From contig NC_134367.1 in assembly GCF_035582795.1 (NCBI RefSeq), positions 51,429,562 through 51,493,561 on the forward strand: a stretch of DNA of 64,000 nucleotides, written 5' to 3'. Made by a program: the position numbers and the translations under genes. Shown here one piece after another: positions 44,301-57,396 of the stretch (positions are counted from its first letter, which is position 1; the number at the start of each line of letters is the position of its first letter). The notes under the pieces were generated by a model. That model ran no database searches, was not told the DNA's origin, and saw only the letters and a list, made by a program, of their open reading frames with translations. The stretch comes from Mycteria americana (Eukaryota; Chordata; Aves; Ciconiiformes; Ciconiidae).

Positions 44301-47095
44301 GCGTCCTGGACATCTACTGACATACCAGAACCTGGTTATGCTACGTGCTGCACAACCCACGATGAAAGCCTGGCCCCACAACCCCCCTTTACGGACGGGC
44401 AGCAGGAGCGTTGCTGGCAGCCCCAACAGCAGCGAGGCTGCGGGTCCCCGACAGCAGCCATACGGGGAAAGGAGCCTATGGCCGAGTGAACTGCAAAGGG
44501 AGGCCAGTGCTTCCACAGAGAAAACAAAACCTGTCAGTACTGCTTCAACCCCTAAACAGACACCAGGCAGGAGAGAAGAGCCTCCTCCCTCTTTACTCAG
44601 GTTAAGGTTTGCTTACTAGCTTCACGGGCAGCTTTTCTTTCAGCCCTGTGCCACAAGAGTGTGTGGGAACGGCCTCTGCTTGCTGAGGGCTCCGGTACCC
44701 TGCAGTGCTCTGCAAAGCTCGAGGATTTGTAGCGTTCGGTCACTGTGAACTTGGAGTTACTGTTGAATGTGTTACTGGGAAGAAAATCTCAGTGTTCGGG
44801 TGTAAAGCTCTTTTTGAAGTATTTGGGTGCCAGTGAGGGATAAACAGCGCTTCCTAGTAAAAAGCCACAATCTCCTTGTGCTGCAAAACATCAAGTGTTA
44901 AAGTGATTCTCCTGCAAGATCGTCTTTGCTCAGCACTTTTGGAGGTAGTCTCTCTTGCCCCCTCAGGCTATGGACTTCTCTTTGCTTTTTGACCCGTGAT
45001 GGTGAATCTCTGCTGTCCCTCGCAGTCAGCTGAATAACGCTTCGTTGGGGAAAGCTGCTGTAGTCATTTACATTATCGTGAGAACCCAGCTCCCATCTGG
45101 TGAAACTGCAGGAAGCTGCACCCACCCTGCTGGAATCCGGATTGCAGATGTTGAAGATAGAGCAGCAACCACGGGGTGCAGAAACCATTCTGAGATGGCA
45201 AATGTTACTCCACAACGTTGCAGTGGTACGGAGCCAGGAAAACCAGCAAACATCATGGACTTTAGAGCTGGGAGACGTGACACCGAGGCCTGGGAGAACA
45301 GGAGCACACCTGAAAGGTGTTGATTGTAGATTTTAAAGCCAGAAGAAACAGTCAGAGAAGCTGTGGATGGCCTGGTGTAGAGCACCAGTCAGGGATGTCT
45401 GGATGCTCACACTTGCATTGACCCTAACAGCCTGTGGCTGAGTTGGGAACTGTGGTTTTGAACCTCAGGGGTGCCACACATTGCATGGAAGGGCTCCATG
45501 AGAGGTGACCGGGAAAAGCAAGTTCACGTACCCTGTACAGCAACCCTAAATATAAATAAACAGCAACCTGTACAGCATACCCTGTACAGCAACCCTAAAT
45601 AAAACCCTAAATAAAGCAAGTTCAAAGCCCCACTAGTGAAAAAACAGGAGACTATCAATTGAAATAAGGTTGACAAACATGAACTAAAGACCATTTGAAT
45701 GCTGAACTTGACCAAGTATTTTCAAAAATACCTTACAGCTGAAAAAGAAGGAATATTATTCAGAAATAATAAGTCTTGTAGGAGCCCAAGTCCTGCTTTC
45801 ACCATAGCTTGGCTATTGGGATGCTATACTGTACTCTGGGTCAGTGGGTTTGACCACACTTCTGAAGGCTGAATTTGGACTCCCAAGTCACTAATGGGGA
45901 AAATGGTTATCATTTTTCCCCTCAGAAGTCCTACCTGTTCCCCCGTGGATACCACAGGTGTGGGGACTGTCACAGGGTAAGATGCTTTAAAGCTGCAAGT
46001 GTAAAGCCAGGCTGCTGGGCTTTGGCAGGGCCGGTCAGCAAGTCAGACTCCAGCAACTGCCTGGTGCACAAAGATGCAGCGGCGCTGCTGACAGCAGGCT
46101 GAGGCCAGAGGCTCCAGTCCCTCACGTCACCATGAATAAAAATCCAAAAGTCAGAAAGCCCTGAGCTTCCTGGAGAAACTAAGTTCTGGCAGGTCCTGTA
46201 GCCTTTCAAGCAGCGAGACACCCATTTTATTTAGGGAGCTTACAGTTGCTTTGCGAAACGGAAGGGTGTTGTTATATTTACCACATTTTTCTTTCCTTCC
46301 CCAACAGCGCTGTTACCAGCAGAGAACAGACACCCTTTCTGGTGGGTGGTGAACCTCCTGCCAGTGGCCTTGCCCAGTGAGATGCTGCTGTGGGACTTCA
46401 CGGGGGAAGCTGGGCACACGCTGGGCTGCCTTTTGCAGAGTGCAGCCAGCTAAATATCACAGAAATAAACAAGCGAGGTTGCCTTGGCCATGCCAGCCAG
46501 CCAACAGGCAAGCTAAAAGTCAAGGAAATTGTTCCAGGAAAAAGAAAGAAAAGAAAAGCTTAATCTTAGTAAAAATATAGTCCCCGAGCACTGGCAGGGT
46601 CAGGGTCAGATTGGGTTATGTGTTGTATAAGCCCCCGTTATACAAGCCAAGGCGGGGCAGAGGCTTTCCCAGGACTGTTCAATCCTGCTTTCTCTTGCTC
46701 AGTTTCACTGTTGCTCCCTCATACCTTCCTTCTCACTGTCTTTTCTCCTGATGCGTGCTTGGACATCAAACAGGTCAGTCCAAGTGCTTCCATCACCGTG
46801 ATTTAGGAGATCACACAAATCACCCGGTCTTTAAATGAAATATGAGTGTGGGAGCTTATGAGTGGACCTAAAGTAACTCACGTGAGTGGCTGCAATAAAG
46901 GCAGCTCCTTATATGCTGCTTTTCTGTGTAACAGACAAAAAAAGCATATTCTGCACTAGGGACACAGCCTGCCGTAATGCAGAGCAATGAAGCCCCAGGG
47001 GCTGGATGCAATCATCGCTTAGAGCTGTGCAGTCTGGACAACAGCAGCAAACAGTGCTGGGGGGGCTCCTGGTAACCGAGAAAAAAGGCACCACA
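41309..47095. other. Intergenic sequence
   Basis: No gene recognised. A GC-richer patch lies at 42390-42600. A small tandem duplication is at 45529-45600. Open frames such as 43894-44256 (plus) and 44094-44489 (plus) have no recognisable similarity. Confidence 0.6.
45529..45600. repeat. Short tandem duplication (49 bp period)
   Basis: A 23 bp unit, TACCCTGTACAGCAACCCTA plus AAT, occurs at 45529-45551 and again at 45578-45600 without a mismatch. A degraded partial copy (CAGCAACCTGTACAGCA) lies between. AGCAAGTTCA flanks both ends (45518 and 45616), suggesting a larger local duplication. Confidence 0.85.
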
Positions 47096-48510
47096 TGCAT
47101 AGAATCGTTTAGGTTGGAAAAGACCTTTAAGATCATCAAGTCCAACCGTTAACCTAGCACTGCCAAGTCCACCTCTACACCATGTCCCTAAGCACCGCAT
47201 CTACACAGCTTTTAAATATCTCCAGGGATGGTGACTCCACCACTTCCCTGGGCAGCCTGTTCCAGTGCTGGACAACCCTTTCGGTGAAGAATTTTTCTTA
47301 ATATCCAATCTAAACCTCCCCTGGTGCAACTTGAGGCCATTTCCTCTTGTCCTATTGCGTGTTACTTGGCAGCAGAGACCGACCCCCACCTCTCTACAAC
47401 CTCCTTTCAGGCAGTTGTAGAGAGCGATAAGGTCTCCCCTCAGCCTCCTATTCTCCAGACTAAACAACCCCAGTTCCCTCAGCCGCTCCTCATAAGACTT
47501 CTGCTCCAGACCCTTCACCAGCTTCGTTGCCCTTCTCTGGACACGCTCCAGCACCTCAATGTCTCTCTTGTAGTGAGGGGCCCAAAACTGAACACAGGAT
47601 TCGAGGTGCGGCCTCACCAGTGCCGAGTACAGGGGGACAATCCCTACTCCTGCTGGCCATGCTATTTTTGATACAAGTCAGGATGCCATTGGCTTTCTTG
47701 GCCACCTGGGCACACTGCTGGCTCATATTCAGCCAGCTCTCGACCAACACCTCCAGGTCCTTTTCCTCTGGGCAGCTTTCCAGCCACTCTGCCCCAAGCC
47801 TGTAGCGTTGCATGGGGTTGCTGTGGCCCAAGTGCAGGACCTTGCACTTGGCCTTGTTGAACCTCATACAATTGGGTTCGGCCCATCGATCCAGCCTGTC
47901 CAGGTCCCTCTGCAGAGCCTTCCTCCCCTCAAGCAGATCAACACTCCCACACAACTTGGTGTCACATGCAAACTTACTGAGGGTGCACTCGATCCCTTCG
48001 TCCAGATCATTGATAAAGATGTTAAATAGAACTGGCCCCAACACAGAGCCCTGGGGAACACCGCTTGTGACCGGCCGCCAACTGGATTTAACTCCATTCA
48101 CAACTCTTTGGGCCCGGCCATCCAGACAGTTTTTTACCCAGCGAAGCGTACGCTTGTCCAAGCCATAAGCAGCCAGTTTCTCCAGGAGAATGCTGTGGGA
48201 AATGGTGTCAAAGGCTTTACTGAAGTCTAGGTAGACAGCATCCACAGCCTTTCCCTGATGCACTAAGCGGGTCACCTTGTCATACAAAGAGATCAGGTTG
48301 GTCAAGCAGGACCTGCCTTTCATAAACCCATGCTGACTGGGCCTGATCACCTGGTTGTCCTGTACATGCCACATGATGGCACTCAAGGTGATCTGCTCCA
48401 TAACCTTGCCTGGCACCAAGGTCGGACTGACAGGCCTGTAGTTCTCTGGATCCTCCTTCCAGCCCTTCTTGTAGATGGGCATCACATTTGCTAACCTCAA
48501 ATGTTTCATA
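47096..48510 (-). mobile_element. CR1 LINE, 1.4 kb 5'-truncated copy with RT domain
   Basis: The plus strand starts with the reverse complement of the CR1 terminus (AGAATCGTTTAGGTTGGAAA at about 47101). Upstream in sense are the 3' UTR, the end of ORF2 and a reverse-transcriptase domain. Reverse-transcriptase homology begins at about 48510 ([20 protein letters not shown]), so the endonuclease and ORF1 are missing. The reading frame is open to 47556. It then shifts, and the rest of ORF2 ([16 protein letters not shown] and following) continues in another frame from 47617 to 47201. The copy is dead by truncation. Confidence 0.95.
47556..48510 (-). pseudogene. CR1 ORF2 reverse-transcriptase fragment
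   Basis: About 318 codons of uninterrupted LINE reverse transcriptase. Visible motifs, in order: [41 protein letters not shown] with the first catalytic Asp, [13 protein letters not shown], and the catalytic box reading FACDTKL where active CR1 has FADD. One of the two paired catalytic aspartates is therefore changed to Cys. A thumb-like region follows until a frame change near 47600. Frame conservation over this length suggests fairly recent insertion. Confidence 0.93.
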
Positions 48511-49121
48511 GAAATAACATGACTGTTGTTATTCATCTCCTGACCAACTTTAAACCAGCTGTTGAGGAGATTATTTTCCCTTTGAAGCATGCATGCTCCC
48601 CTCAGGGCACTCCATCCCGTTCACCTTGAGATTCTGTTTTTCCATGAAAAAGTGTCCTAACTGTGGCAAATTAGTATCTTTGCCAACGCTCACTGGCCCT
48701 CTCTGCACCCCAGCACTCGCCCTTCAGGCAGACGTTCTGAAAGCATCTTCAGGCTATTTTTTTTCCATTGGAGCAATGTAAAGTAAGGCTGCTCTTCCTA
48801 ACAGACTTCCAGAGTGCATTTCCTCCTCCAGAAATAGCTGCTTTCAATCCCTCGGCTCTCCCTTTGCCAGATCACTTTCGATTCTCTGTTCTGATCAACT
48901 GGAGAAAAGCAACGTTCACCAGAAGAAACACACACTTTCCAGAGTCAGAACCATTTGAAAACCTACTCCAGCACAGTACAAATGCACTACTTTTGACATT
49001 TTTCTCATTTCTACATGTTTGAGTAATTGCTCTCAACTCAGCACACTTCTGCAATACGTTGAAGCTCATTTCTTTGGTTTTAATATTCTAGGTTTGACTC
49101 CAAGACCCAAAAAAGCTCCTG

Positions 49122-49139
49122 AAATATATATATATATAT
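49122..49139. repeat. (TA)n microsatellite
   Basis: About eight TA units following GAAATATA. Short simple repeat. Confidence 0.85.
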
Positions 49140-50789
49140 GCACAACTCGTCACAGTCTTCCAAAGCAAAAGAAATATAACACTGTACTGCAAACAGAAAA
49201 TTCATTGCAATTTTTAGAACTATGGAGAATATACAGATGCCCTAATGAATACAACTTGCTGCTTCATCAACAAGAAGGAAAGGCAATTATCTAAAGCAGT
49301 ATTTTCATGGCAGAGGGAAAGAACAAAACAGTAACTGAAACCCACTGACTTTAGAGACTGCCAGCTGAGGCTTGCCCCTGTCGTAGGAAGAGAACACCAC
49401 ACACAGTTTTACCTGGAAACTGGAGAGCTTAAACTTTGCAGACCTGGCCAGCATTATACAATAGAACAGACTTTCTATTATACATTATACAATACCAGAC
49501 AGGTGTAAAATACCTGTATCACTTATATTTCCCTGCCCCCTCCTATAGACTCCTTTGAAAATCTTCAGTCTTTACCACATCTGTCTTAGGACTCTTCCTT
49601 GCAAAACCAAGACGCCTGCTCCTTGCAGTCTGTTTTTCCTGCAGTAAACTGCTACTGTTTCAAATGCTGGAAAAAAACTTCTGAATGAAGTCCAAAGGAA
49701 TATTTTGATTGCCAGTGGCTGTTCTCGCTGTCTTAACTGAGATCAGTTTGACATAAGCCATTTACTTCATGGTTAACCCCAGAAAAATCCTGCAGGGAAT
49801 ATAAATTCATGCATTAATCTTGCTCACCAGTTTGGTTCCACTTAGGTTTGGATGAAGGAGGTGCTGCGTTGCAAACCCGACTCAAATTTACTGCTTCGAA
49901 TGCTTCAACAAAACACCGCTCTAGAGCCCTTTGTGATCCTCACACACACTCTTCATTGCAGAGGAGAGAAAGAGACAACGCTGTAAGTGCTGAGCATTAC
50001 AATGAAGCATAAAGCAGCATTAAAGTTGTTCTGTGCTTAATGCTGCAGTTTAAGCAGCTAATCTTGTTTCGGTTGAATGACATGTTCATTACAGCAAATA
50101 AATCAGTAATGTGTAGGATTATTGAAGAGGAAAGACATATTAAACCAGTTTAGGGCATCATATTGAATTTTTTTTTTTTTTTTTTAGTGTCCGATTTAGC
50201 TTGGTGTTTTTCAACAGTCAGTTCTAATAAATGCTTGTATAGCACAGATTAAGCAGGTGGGAATGCTGCCCAGAAAGAGTATTATGAATAACTTAAGGCA
50301 CTAGTTTAATTGCAGCAATCCATGATACTTACTGTGCTGGCACCAGAAGGGAATTTTCAGTATTAGAAGTTAAAACTACAACCGAGCTACTAGCAAGTAT
50401 CTCTCTTTTATTAAATATTTGAGAGGTTTCCAATATTTTCCCCTCAGATGGGAATAGGGGAAGATTTCCGAGTTCATGTAACTGATTTATTTCCACCACA
50501 ACTCATTAAGTTATTTTTAGAAAATGATTAGCGGTTTACTCGATGCATCTTTGCGTCTCTGACTCTGCAAAGCATTGCAACAGCATCCCTGCCCCCCTGC
50601 TGGCCCTCTTCTGCCCATTCCTGTTTGCAAGGAAGATGCACAGAAGCGAAAAAGCCCGAACCCAGCTCACACTTCAAGCAGTAGGCTCCTTTCAAAGCTA
50701 TACTATACTAGTGAGTATTCCCCGTATTCCTTCCCCACAGTGCCAGTTCCCTGGCACTATCCTTGCCACAGCTCAGAGAAATGAGTACG

Positions 50790-50872
50790 AGCAACTTGAT
50801 CTAACTTTGGAGATGGCCCTGCTTGAGGAGGGACTTGCACTAGGTGACCTCCAATGGTCTCCAAGTAGGGCT
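50790..50872 (+). mobile_element. Old CR1 LINE 3' fragment
   Basis: Diverged CR1 3' UTR in plus orientation: GATGGCCCTGCTTGAGGAGG, then CACTAGGTGACCTCCAATGG. It is more diverged than the other CR1 pieces here. Confidence 0.75.
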
Positions 50873-53359
50873 GACAGGAGAAGAAATACAGTTAAGATTT
50901 AGGTGAAAACAAAGTGTTCCCCAATGCCAAATAGCCTCCCCTCAGTAATTTGTCTATGCCCATGTGGAGTGGAGATCCCCTGTAAAACACCAATGACACA
51001 TGCAGTAAGCAAGCTCCCGTCCCGCACACCATACACAAACACATCAGAGCAAGGATTCAGCAAAAAACAGGGGTGGGGAAGTTGCTTTATCGGGGGCGGG
51101 GGGAAATGCAGCTTTTTCTTCTCTGTATAAGGCTGAAAGTAACAAAAACTCGCCGCAAAATGAAAACCTCCCTCTTACCTCATCTGTAATCTGTGCAAGC
51201 TCCGAAGGTCTGTCTTAGCCCACTGCACCCCCAGAGGAGCGTGCGTGCTCGTGGGTGCTCCCACGCGCTCACGTTAGCCAGCACAAATCAGAAGTGCCCC
51301 AGGCAGCAACTCAGACCCTGAAGCAGATGCTGGGGGAAAACAGTTTGGACCAGCACCATCTTTCAAGCAAAGCAGATGCAAAGTGTTGAAGCTGTGTGCC
51401 ATAGCAGAAGACACTGGTCAGACAGCTCCTTAAGGCCACCCCCAGTTCCAGGTACAGACCGTGCCGGAAACCCTCCTGATGGCCAGCAGAAACTGGCAGC
51501 TCTGTATTAAACACCTGCACTTGGAAAAGGTTATCACACAACTGACTCTGGTCATCAATCACATCACCTCCTGTTTTCTTCCTTTACATGTTATTTTTGC
51601 CTTGGATTAGACCAGGGTCTCCAAGATAGCAACTGCATTTCAACTCTCAGCACAACACAAGGCTACTAGTTGCACATGAATCATCCTGGCTGACTCCAGC
51701 AAGCAGCAACAGACACTGATCACAATGCTGGGAGAAGCAACACTTCAGAGAAGTTGCAGAATTTATTGGCTCTGCTCTTCCAGTGTGTAACTTTTTATAC
51801 TGGCAAAAATACAGAAGGTGCATCCTGCAAAAACCTGACAAAGAACAGGCTAAAAAGTGCTTACACCAGTGCCAGAAGGAAAATTTACACTAAAATATGA
51901 ACAAAACTTGGTAAGTTACCCATATGTTCTGATGAGGAGTGCAGTGACTTTGCTGATCACACAGCTTATCATTCCAGAGAAACTCTATATTCAGGGCATG
52001 AAAACAAATGTATAAATTAGCAGAAATGCAAGTAGATTTGATGGTACTTGATTAACTGGACAGTAAGTACCAGAAGCAAAACATTAGGAAACTGAAGCCA
52101 GTTTGTGATTGTAGCAGGCATTTAATAAAGATGGGAAAAAAGCAGCCATTACACAAAACACAAGTATTTATTTGTTTTAAAGAAAAAAGTCCCATATTTA
52201 GTGCTGAACAGGAACCCTCACTCAGCCTGAAATAAAACAGGAGCTTTGTAAAGAGCCTTCGAACCAGGATTACTTCAACCCCACCCACAGCATCACACAA
52301 TTCAGCTGGCCTCCCAGAAGAAAGCAGTTGCTTTTAAGTAACTCGGAAGCAAGTCCCTGTTGCCATCCCACTACTTGCTCCCATTCCCGACCTGCACAGG
52401 CAGCCCACCTGCATGTCTCATCACAGAGCAGTGGGGGAGCTGGGCTCAGCTGCTCCATCTCCCTGCTACCAGTCCCCAACCTCACCTCCACCAAGGAGCC
52501 AGAGCCTCCCCTTTCCAGCTCAGCTGCAACCAAGGCCCCATTTGTACCCTCTTTTCTCAGGGTCTTTCAACCACCTGTGAACTCTAGCAGCCTCTCCCTC
52601 CAAATCACTTCGTTCTGAGTGTGCTTACAGACCCTCATTTCCACCCTCAGTTACTCTCTGGCCCTATCTTCCACTCGTTGGGTAAATCCCCCACTCTTCC
52701 CTCTTGCCCTTCTCCTGTGCTTACTCCCTCTCCCAAGCGTACAGGCAACCAGAACCGTTCCTAGTTTTCCAGCTGAAGCCGCACCTCACACACTGGCATT
52801 ACAACTTTCCCAGCCTTTCTGGAAGTCCCTTGCAAGTGACTCACTGAAATTTATATTTGCCTTCGAGATATCCACATCCTACCACTAGCACACAAGGCTA
52901 CTACCATCAGGTGAGACACCCGACTCTCTCCATGGTGAGGCACTGCACTGCCATTCTTAAAGAAATCTTTCAGCTCAGCAGCAATCCAACACCATGCCTG
53001 CTGAAGCTGACAGAGTTGCCAGTGCAGGCAACCAAAAGCCTCCCCACAAAGACAGCAAGTCATCCTCACTAGCCTTACCCACACACACCCATCCAAGAAA
53101 CTCCATTGCAACTAACAGGAGCCTTTCCATATACTTCAGTAGGCTTCGACTGAGCTGAAACTCCACCCCTTCTCAGCAGTTGCAGTTCATTTGTTCTGTA
53201 ATTCAGCACAGCACTGCTTTGAAAACATCCTTCTGATGCCGTTTTCCTGCAAATGGCATAATGAAGAATAATAAGCAGGTGCTTCTGAACACAAACCCAG
53301 AACAGCAGGAGTATAAAACTACTATAAATGAAGCAATTAAGTAACCACACTGTTCACTG

Positions 53360-56063
53360 TTTATTGACAATCTTTATTAGAGCTGACTTTCCATGTTTAG
53401 AGGTTTCCTAGTAAGTATAAATATGAATCAGTGCTACCCCACAGTAAGAAATCTTTATTTGCACAAAAAGATACAAACAACTAGTATTGCAAAGTTCATC
53501 CTGTTTAGTACATATAATACCAAAAAGGCAAAAATAAACCAAGATGAAAGACTAGCAGCAAAAAGAATTCTAGTTCTCCTTCAACACAGCCTGTGTGCTT
53601 CCACATTTCTCTACGAAATAGAGTATAAAGATAATTCAATCAATTTATATATGAAATATCCTACCAAAAATATAACACTGTGTAAAGAAAGTTAGTAGTA
53701 TAAAGTTTGGGGGGGAGGGAACAAAAAAAAAAAAAGAAAAGAGAAAGTAGTACATGCAACATTAAAAATCTCAAGTGTAAACTTTACTGCTGCTTTAAAA
53801 TAAAAAAACAACAAAAGTCACATGAGTATTTCCGTTTGGCTTAGCAGCCAGGAAAATAAGAAAAGCTGATTTTTTTTTTAAAGTGCTTAACCACCATATC
53901 CAAAAGTAATGACTTTCAGACCTACTTAATATGAATGTGCTCAAAAAGCCACTGCTTACAGTATAAAAGCTGTCATTCTGAAATGCTGCACATACGAACT
54001 GGCTTTATCTGCACGAATGAAAGATTGCTTTGAACAGCTCTCAATCATATGATGTCCCAGATCAATGTAATGCTATTAGAGCAGGCAGCTGAATAAGTCC
54101 CAGAAAGTTGAAGTTTAAGAATAAGAGATAAAAAATAATCTTTTTTTTTTAAAGGCAGCATGCCTCTCCCAGCCGCAAGAAGGTAACTTTATGTAATAAG
54201 CAATAGAAACACAGTTTTATGTTATTGTTGTAAACTACCTAGAACAAACTGACTGTTGACCTAGTAATTCACATGTTTAACAGAGGGAGATAAATACTTC
54301 TTACTGATAAAATGCAAAAAGGCAATCATGTGGGTGGGACCAATGGCTAACACAGTATTCTACTTTAATGTTAAACATACTGTCAACTTGACTTTAAAAC
54401 TGACAGTATGTCCTAACTCAAAAAAACCCACAAAAAACAACAGGAAAAACAAGAAAACCAATGACTTGAAGAGTTTTAGGAGTGTTTTGTTACATTGTTA
54501 CATATTTATTTGAGCCTTAGTGCAAAGGAAAAATTTAACATTCTAGGCTCCAAAGCAAGTCAAATACATAAGACTATTTCATAGGGTTTTTTGACAGACA
54601 TCAGACACACAGATTCCAAGATAAATTTAATTTTTTAGCTGTAATGGCCATTCATTTGTACCTCAAGGTTAGAAAACACATTTAAAAATGGGAGCAAAGA
54701 CTCTGGCATTTATTAACCTCAAGTACAGCTATAAATTGTTCCAACCCCACCACTCTCCCAAATCAGGGCTATCATAACCAAACTGAACCGTCGGTGTTGC
54801 TGCAGCTGTTGAATTGTGCCCACAGCCGGTCAGTAGCACTATCTATCCCCACAGTTATTGTACAAATTTCTCCACCAGCTTTGGAATCCTGCAAGCTTGA
54901 ATTTGTTTACATTCATCTATTTCACAGGTCTGATTTTTGAAACTATTCCTTGACAGTCATCAATTCCCAACACAGTATATTTATTGTCCTTCAGGATAGT
55001 TTTTAAGTTAGAGAACCCCCTGGTTCATTTACCACTAAAATACATATTATCTACAAAAGGTAACTTTTCCCCTACAAAGTTCCTGTAAACACCTTTGTAT
55101 TAAGCCATAGCAAGCTCTAGACCAGGAAATTCAGCATCTCCAGTGACTTGACTGTACCTCACCTCTCCTTCACAAAAGAAAAAAAACAAAAAAAAAACCA
55201 AAAACCCTTGATAATTAAAAAGGAAAGGAAATAACACAATAAACAGACAAACAGTGAAGCATTCAGTTACCCAAGCAGACGTCTAAAATAAGCCTCTGAA
55301 AATTTAACATTTGAAAAGCAATGATTTTAGTGGTTAAAGTGTGCAAATGACTAAATATGCCGCCTGCTTCAGAGACAGCTGAATACTGTAGTCATCAATG
55401 ATTATTATTCATGTCTAGCACTGGCAGTTCTGTTGCTTTTGTTGCTGGCTTTGGACATTATATATAACCAGTTCCTCTGCATATTTCATGCCTTTTTTTC
55501 TCCCCTAACAGAGACCAGCGGCATGACTTTAGAGAGAGGTATCAGAAAGATGGGAACTTTCCTTTTTAAAGGTTTTCTGTCCATCCCAAGTCTGGCCAAA
55601 CTGAATGTTACATGGAATTAAACACAACATTTCAAGCAGGAACATCAAATATTATTTCAAGTTTTCTCTGTCTATGAAAATCACCTCAAAAAGATTCAGA
55701 ATCTCAGGTTTCTGTGAAACAAATATGATAAATTAAAGAGGAAAGAAAACCATGCAAGGAAAGTGTAAGTATTCTATTGAGGAGAAATACAAAAGCTCAG
55801 AAACAGAAAAACACCGGCTTCAGCCCAAGACTGAAAAAAACCCACAGATTTTTTCAAAACCAGAGTCCATACAGTGTCACACAGCCCTGCCTTGTCATGT
55901 TTGTTAATATTCTCGCTTAGAAGTCAGACAGCATTTTGTTTAACTTGTGTTGCTCTGTATCATTACACTAAACCATAATTAACTCCTCTTTTGTGCCGGC
56001 CTCATTCCAACACAATTGTACCCACTGTATACCAGCAGCAGTTCTCAGGTTTTGTTTTGCAGC
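53360..56063 (-). other. OSTM1: OSTM1 3' UTR (inferred extent)
   Basis: AT-rich sequence follows the OSTM1 stop codon for about 2.7 kb without splice or coding signals. Two AATAAA signals on the minus strand lie at 53373-53378 and 53360-53365. They are the best candidates for the polyadenylation site, which would fall at or just left of 53360. The extent is inferred from these signals. Other, more proximal signals could give shorter messages. Confidence 0.55.
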
Positions 56064-56119
56064 TCAGCTGTATTTTTCTTGGATGTTCACAAGACTGGCA
56101 TTTGACTGGATGCGCTTGG
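56064..56119 (-). CDS. OSTM1: OSTM1 exon 6 (cytosolic tail, stop)
   Basis: This exon finishes the split Pro codon and encodes KRIQSNASLVNIQEKYS and a TGA at 56064-56066. The vertebrate tail I recall ends with a related KRLKSS...ANIQE sequence. The acceptor is TTTCTAG. It is the cytosolic C-terminus, just after a basic stretch at the membrane. The tail helps OSTM1 bind ClC-7 and set its location. Confidence 0.95.
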
Positions 56120-56425
56120 CTAGAAAGGGAAAAATTATATGAAAATTAAACACAAAGAATTCCACAAAACTAGTCTCTCCACTCCCTCTATTTATCTGAC
56201 ACAGACTTGCAAACAGCTTTCTGTTCACGTCCAGAAACTTTAATGAAAAGATATGGCTGAAGCTCTTTACTACCCTTCTTCAGGGGACAGCAGCAGACTA
56301 ATAGTCTCTATTAGCACCGTCAGCACAGCTGCAGGCAGATCTGGCTGGGCCCCTCTCCCACAAGAGCCAAGCGAGTCCCTGGCACCACCCAACTCTAGCA
56401 GTGAAATGCCAGCACCATCACTTAC
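56120..56425 (-). other. OSTM1: OSTM1 intron 5
   Basis: A 306 bp intron with GTAAGT donor and TTTCTAG acceptor. No repeat or other feature seen. Confidence 0.9.
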
Positions 56426-56591
56426 GCAAAATGAGTATCCGTTTCTTCTGCTTTGAGTGAAGGAAGCTACTAAGATAAAAAACAACAGGTAGGAAGAGAA
56501 TAAAGGATGAAACCGCAATCACTGGGACTGTATCACTGCAGGGAACAGAACAGTTGAAAGTCCTGCTCCAAAGCTTCCGAGTGATGTTCAT
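56426..56591 (-). CDS. OSTM1: OSTM1 exon 5 (membrane segment)
   Basis: This exon encodes [20 protein letters not shown], then [20 protein letters not shown], then [15 protein letters not shown] plus one base. This is the membrane-proximal lumenal part, the single membrane segment and the basic stop-transfer sequence of OSTM1, the beta subunit of the lysosomal ClC-7 chloride/proton exchanger. It is nearly identical to the human sequence I recall. The NIT and NCS glycosylation sites and two cysteines of CSVPC are kept. The acceptor is TTGTAG and the donor GTAAGT. In mammals, loss of the gene causes severe osteopetrosis. Confidence 0.97.
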
Positions 56592-57396
56592 CTACAAGAA
56601 AAACACAAGCAAGCCGTGAAAGCAAGCACACGCATTTTTGCTGTGCTGCATGGCAAACACTCAGGCCTCAAGAAATTCAAGTGTTCAAATACAACCTCAA
56701 AATAATACTTTAACAGATCCTCCCCCAGAAGCAAGCAAATCCCTGGAAATGTAGAAACAGACAATTTAAATGGAGCCAAAATTTCACATCAAAACTTACA
56801 CAAGCTTCAAAACCAGACCATACTCAGATACACTGTAGCATTGCCACATGCCTGTTTCCCAGAGACCTCACCGACAGCCTGTGGGGACAGGGCTAATCCC
56901 ATACTTTCAACAGCACTCCTTTTGCCCAGCCACTTAAAACCCCACAATATAACAAAGCTTTTTCCAAACATATGTCGCCAGTGCTGAGGACCCCTAGAAA
57001 CAGCTGCTGTAATAAGGAATCAATTATTACACTGACTAGAACAATAGCAGTAAAGCTTCACATTAAAAGCCAAAAGATTAAGACAATTCTTTTTTTTAAT
57101 CCATCCCCTTTGCAGTAACAAGAAATTAAAGTGCAGCTACTTAAACTGGAATGCACCGGGGTGATCAGGAGCTTCAGGCCTGCTCCTGCTGCATTGACCG
57201 AGGACAGGACCTAGCAAGACAGCCCCACTGAGCTAACTTCTTCCCCACAGGACACCAGCCTAACAAAGGCACTGCTGCCAGTACTGTCCCACACCAAAAG
57301 GGAAAAGGCAATCCCTAGCAAGACAAGCGCAAATGGCTCAGATTAATAAAGACCTCCATGACAAGGTCTCCATGACGAGTATTAATAAATACTTAC
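56592..57396 (-). other. OSTM1: OSTM1 intron 4
   Basis: An 805 bp intron. No transposon or other feature recognised. Confidence 0.9.

Larger units (their letters stand above)
48511..53358. other. Intergenic sequence between CR1 copy and OSTM1 3' end
   Basis: No gene recognised. It contains a TA microsatellite (49122-49139), a poly(T) run (50169-50186) and an old CR1 piece (50790-50872). An AT-rich repeat-free block at 49960-50340 looks like possible conserved noncoding DNA. 52270-52800 is CT-rich. Confidence 0.6.
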
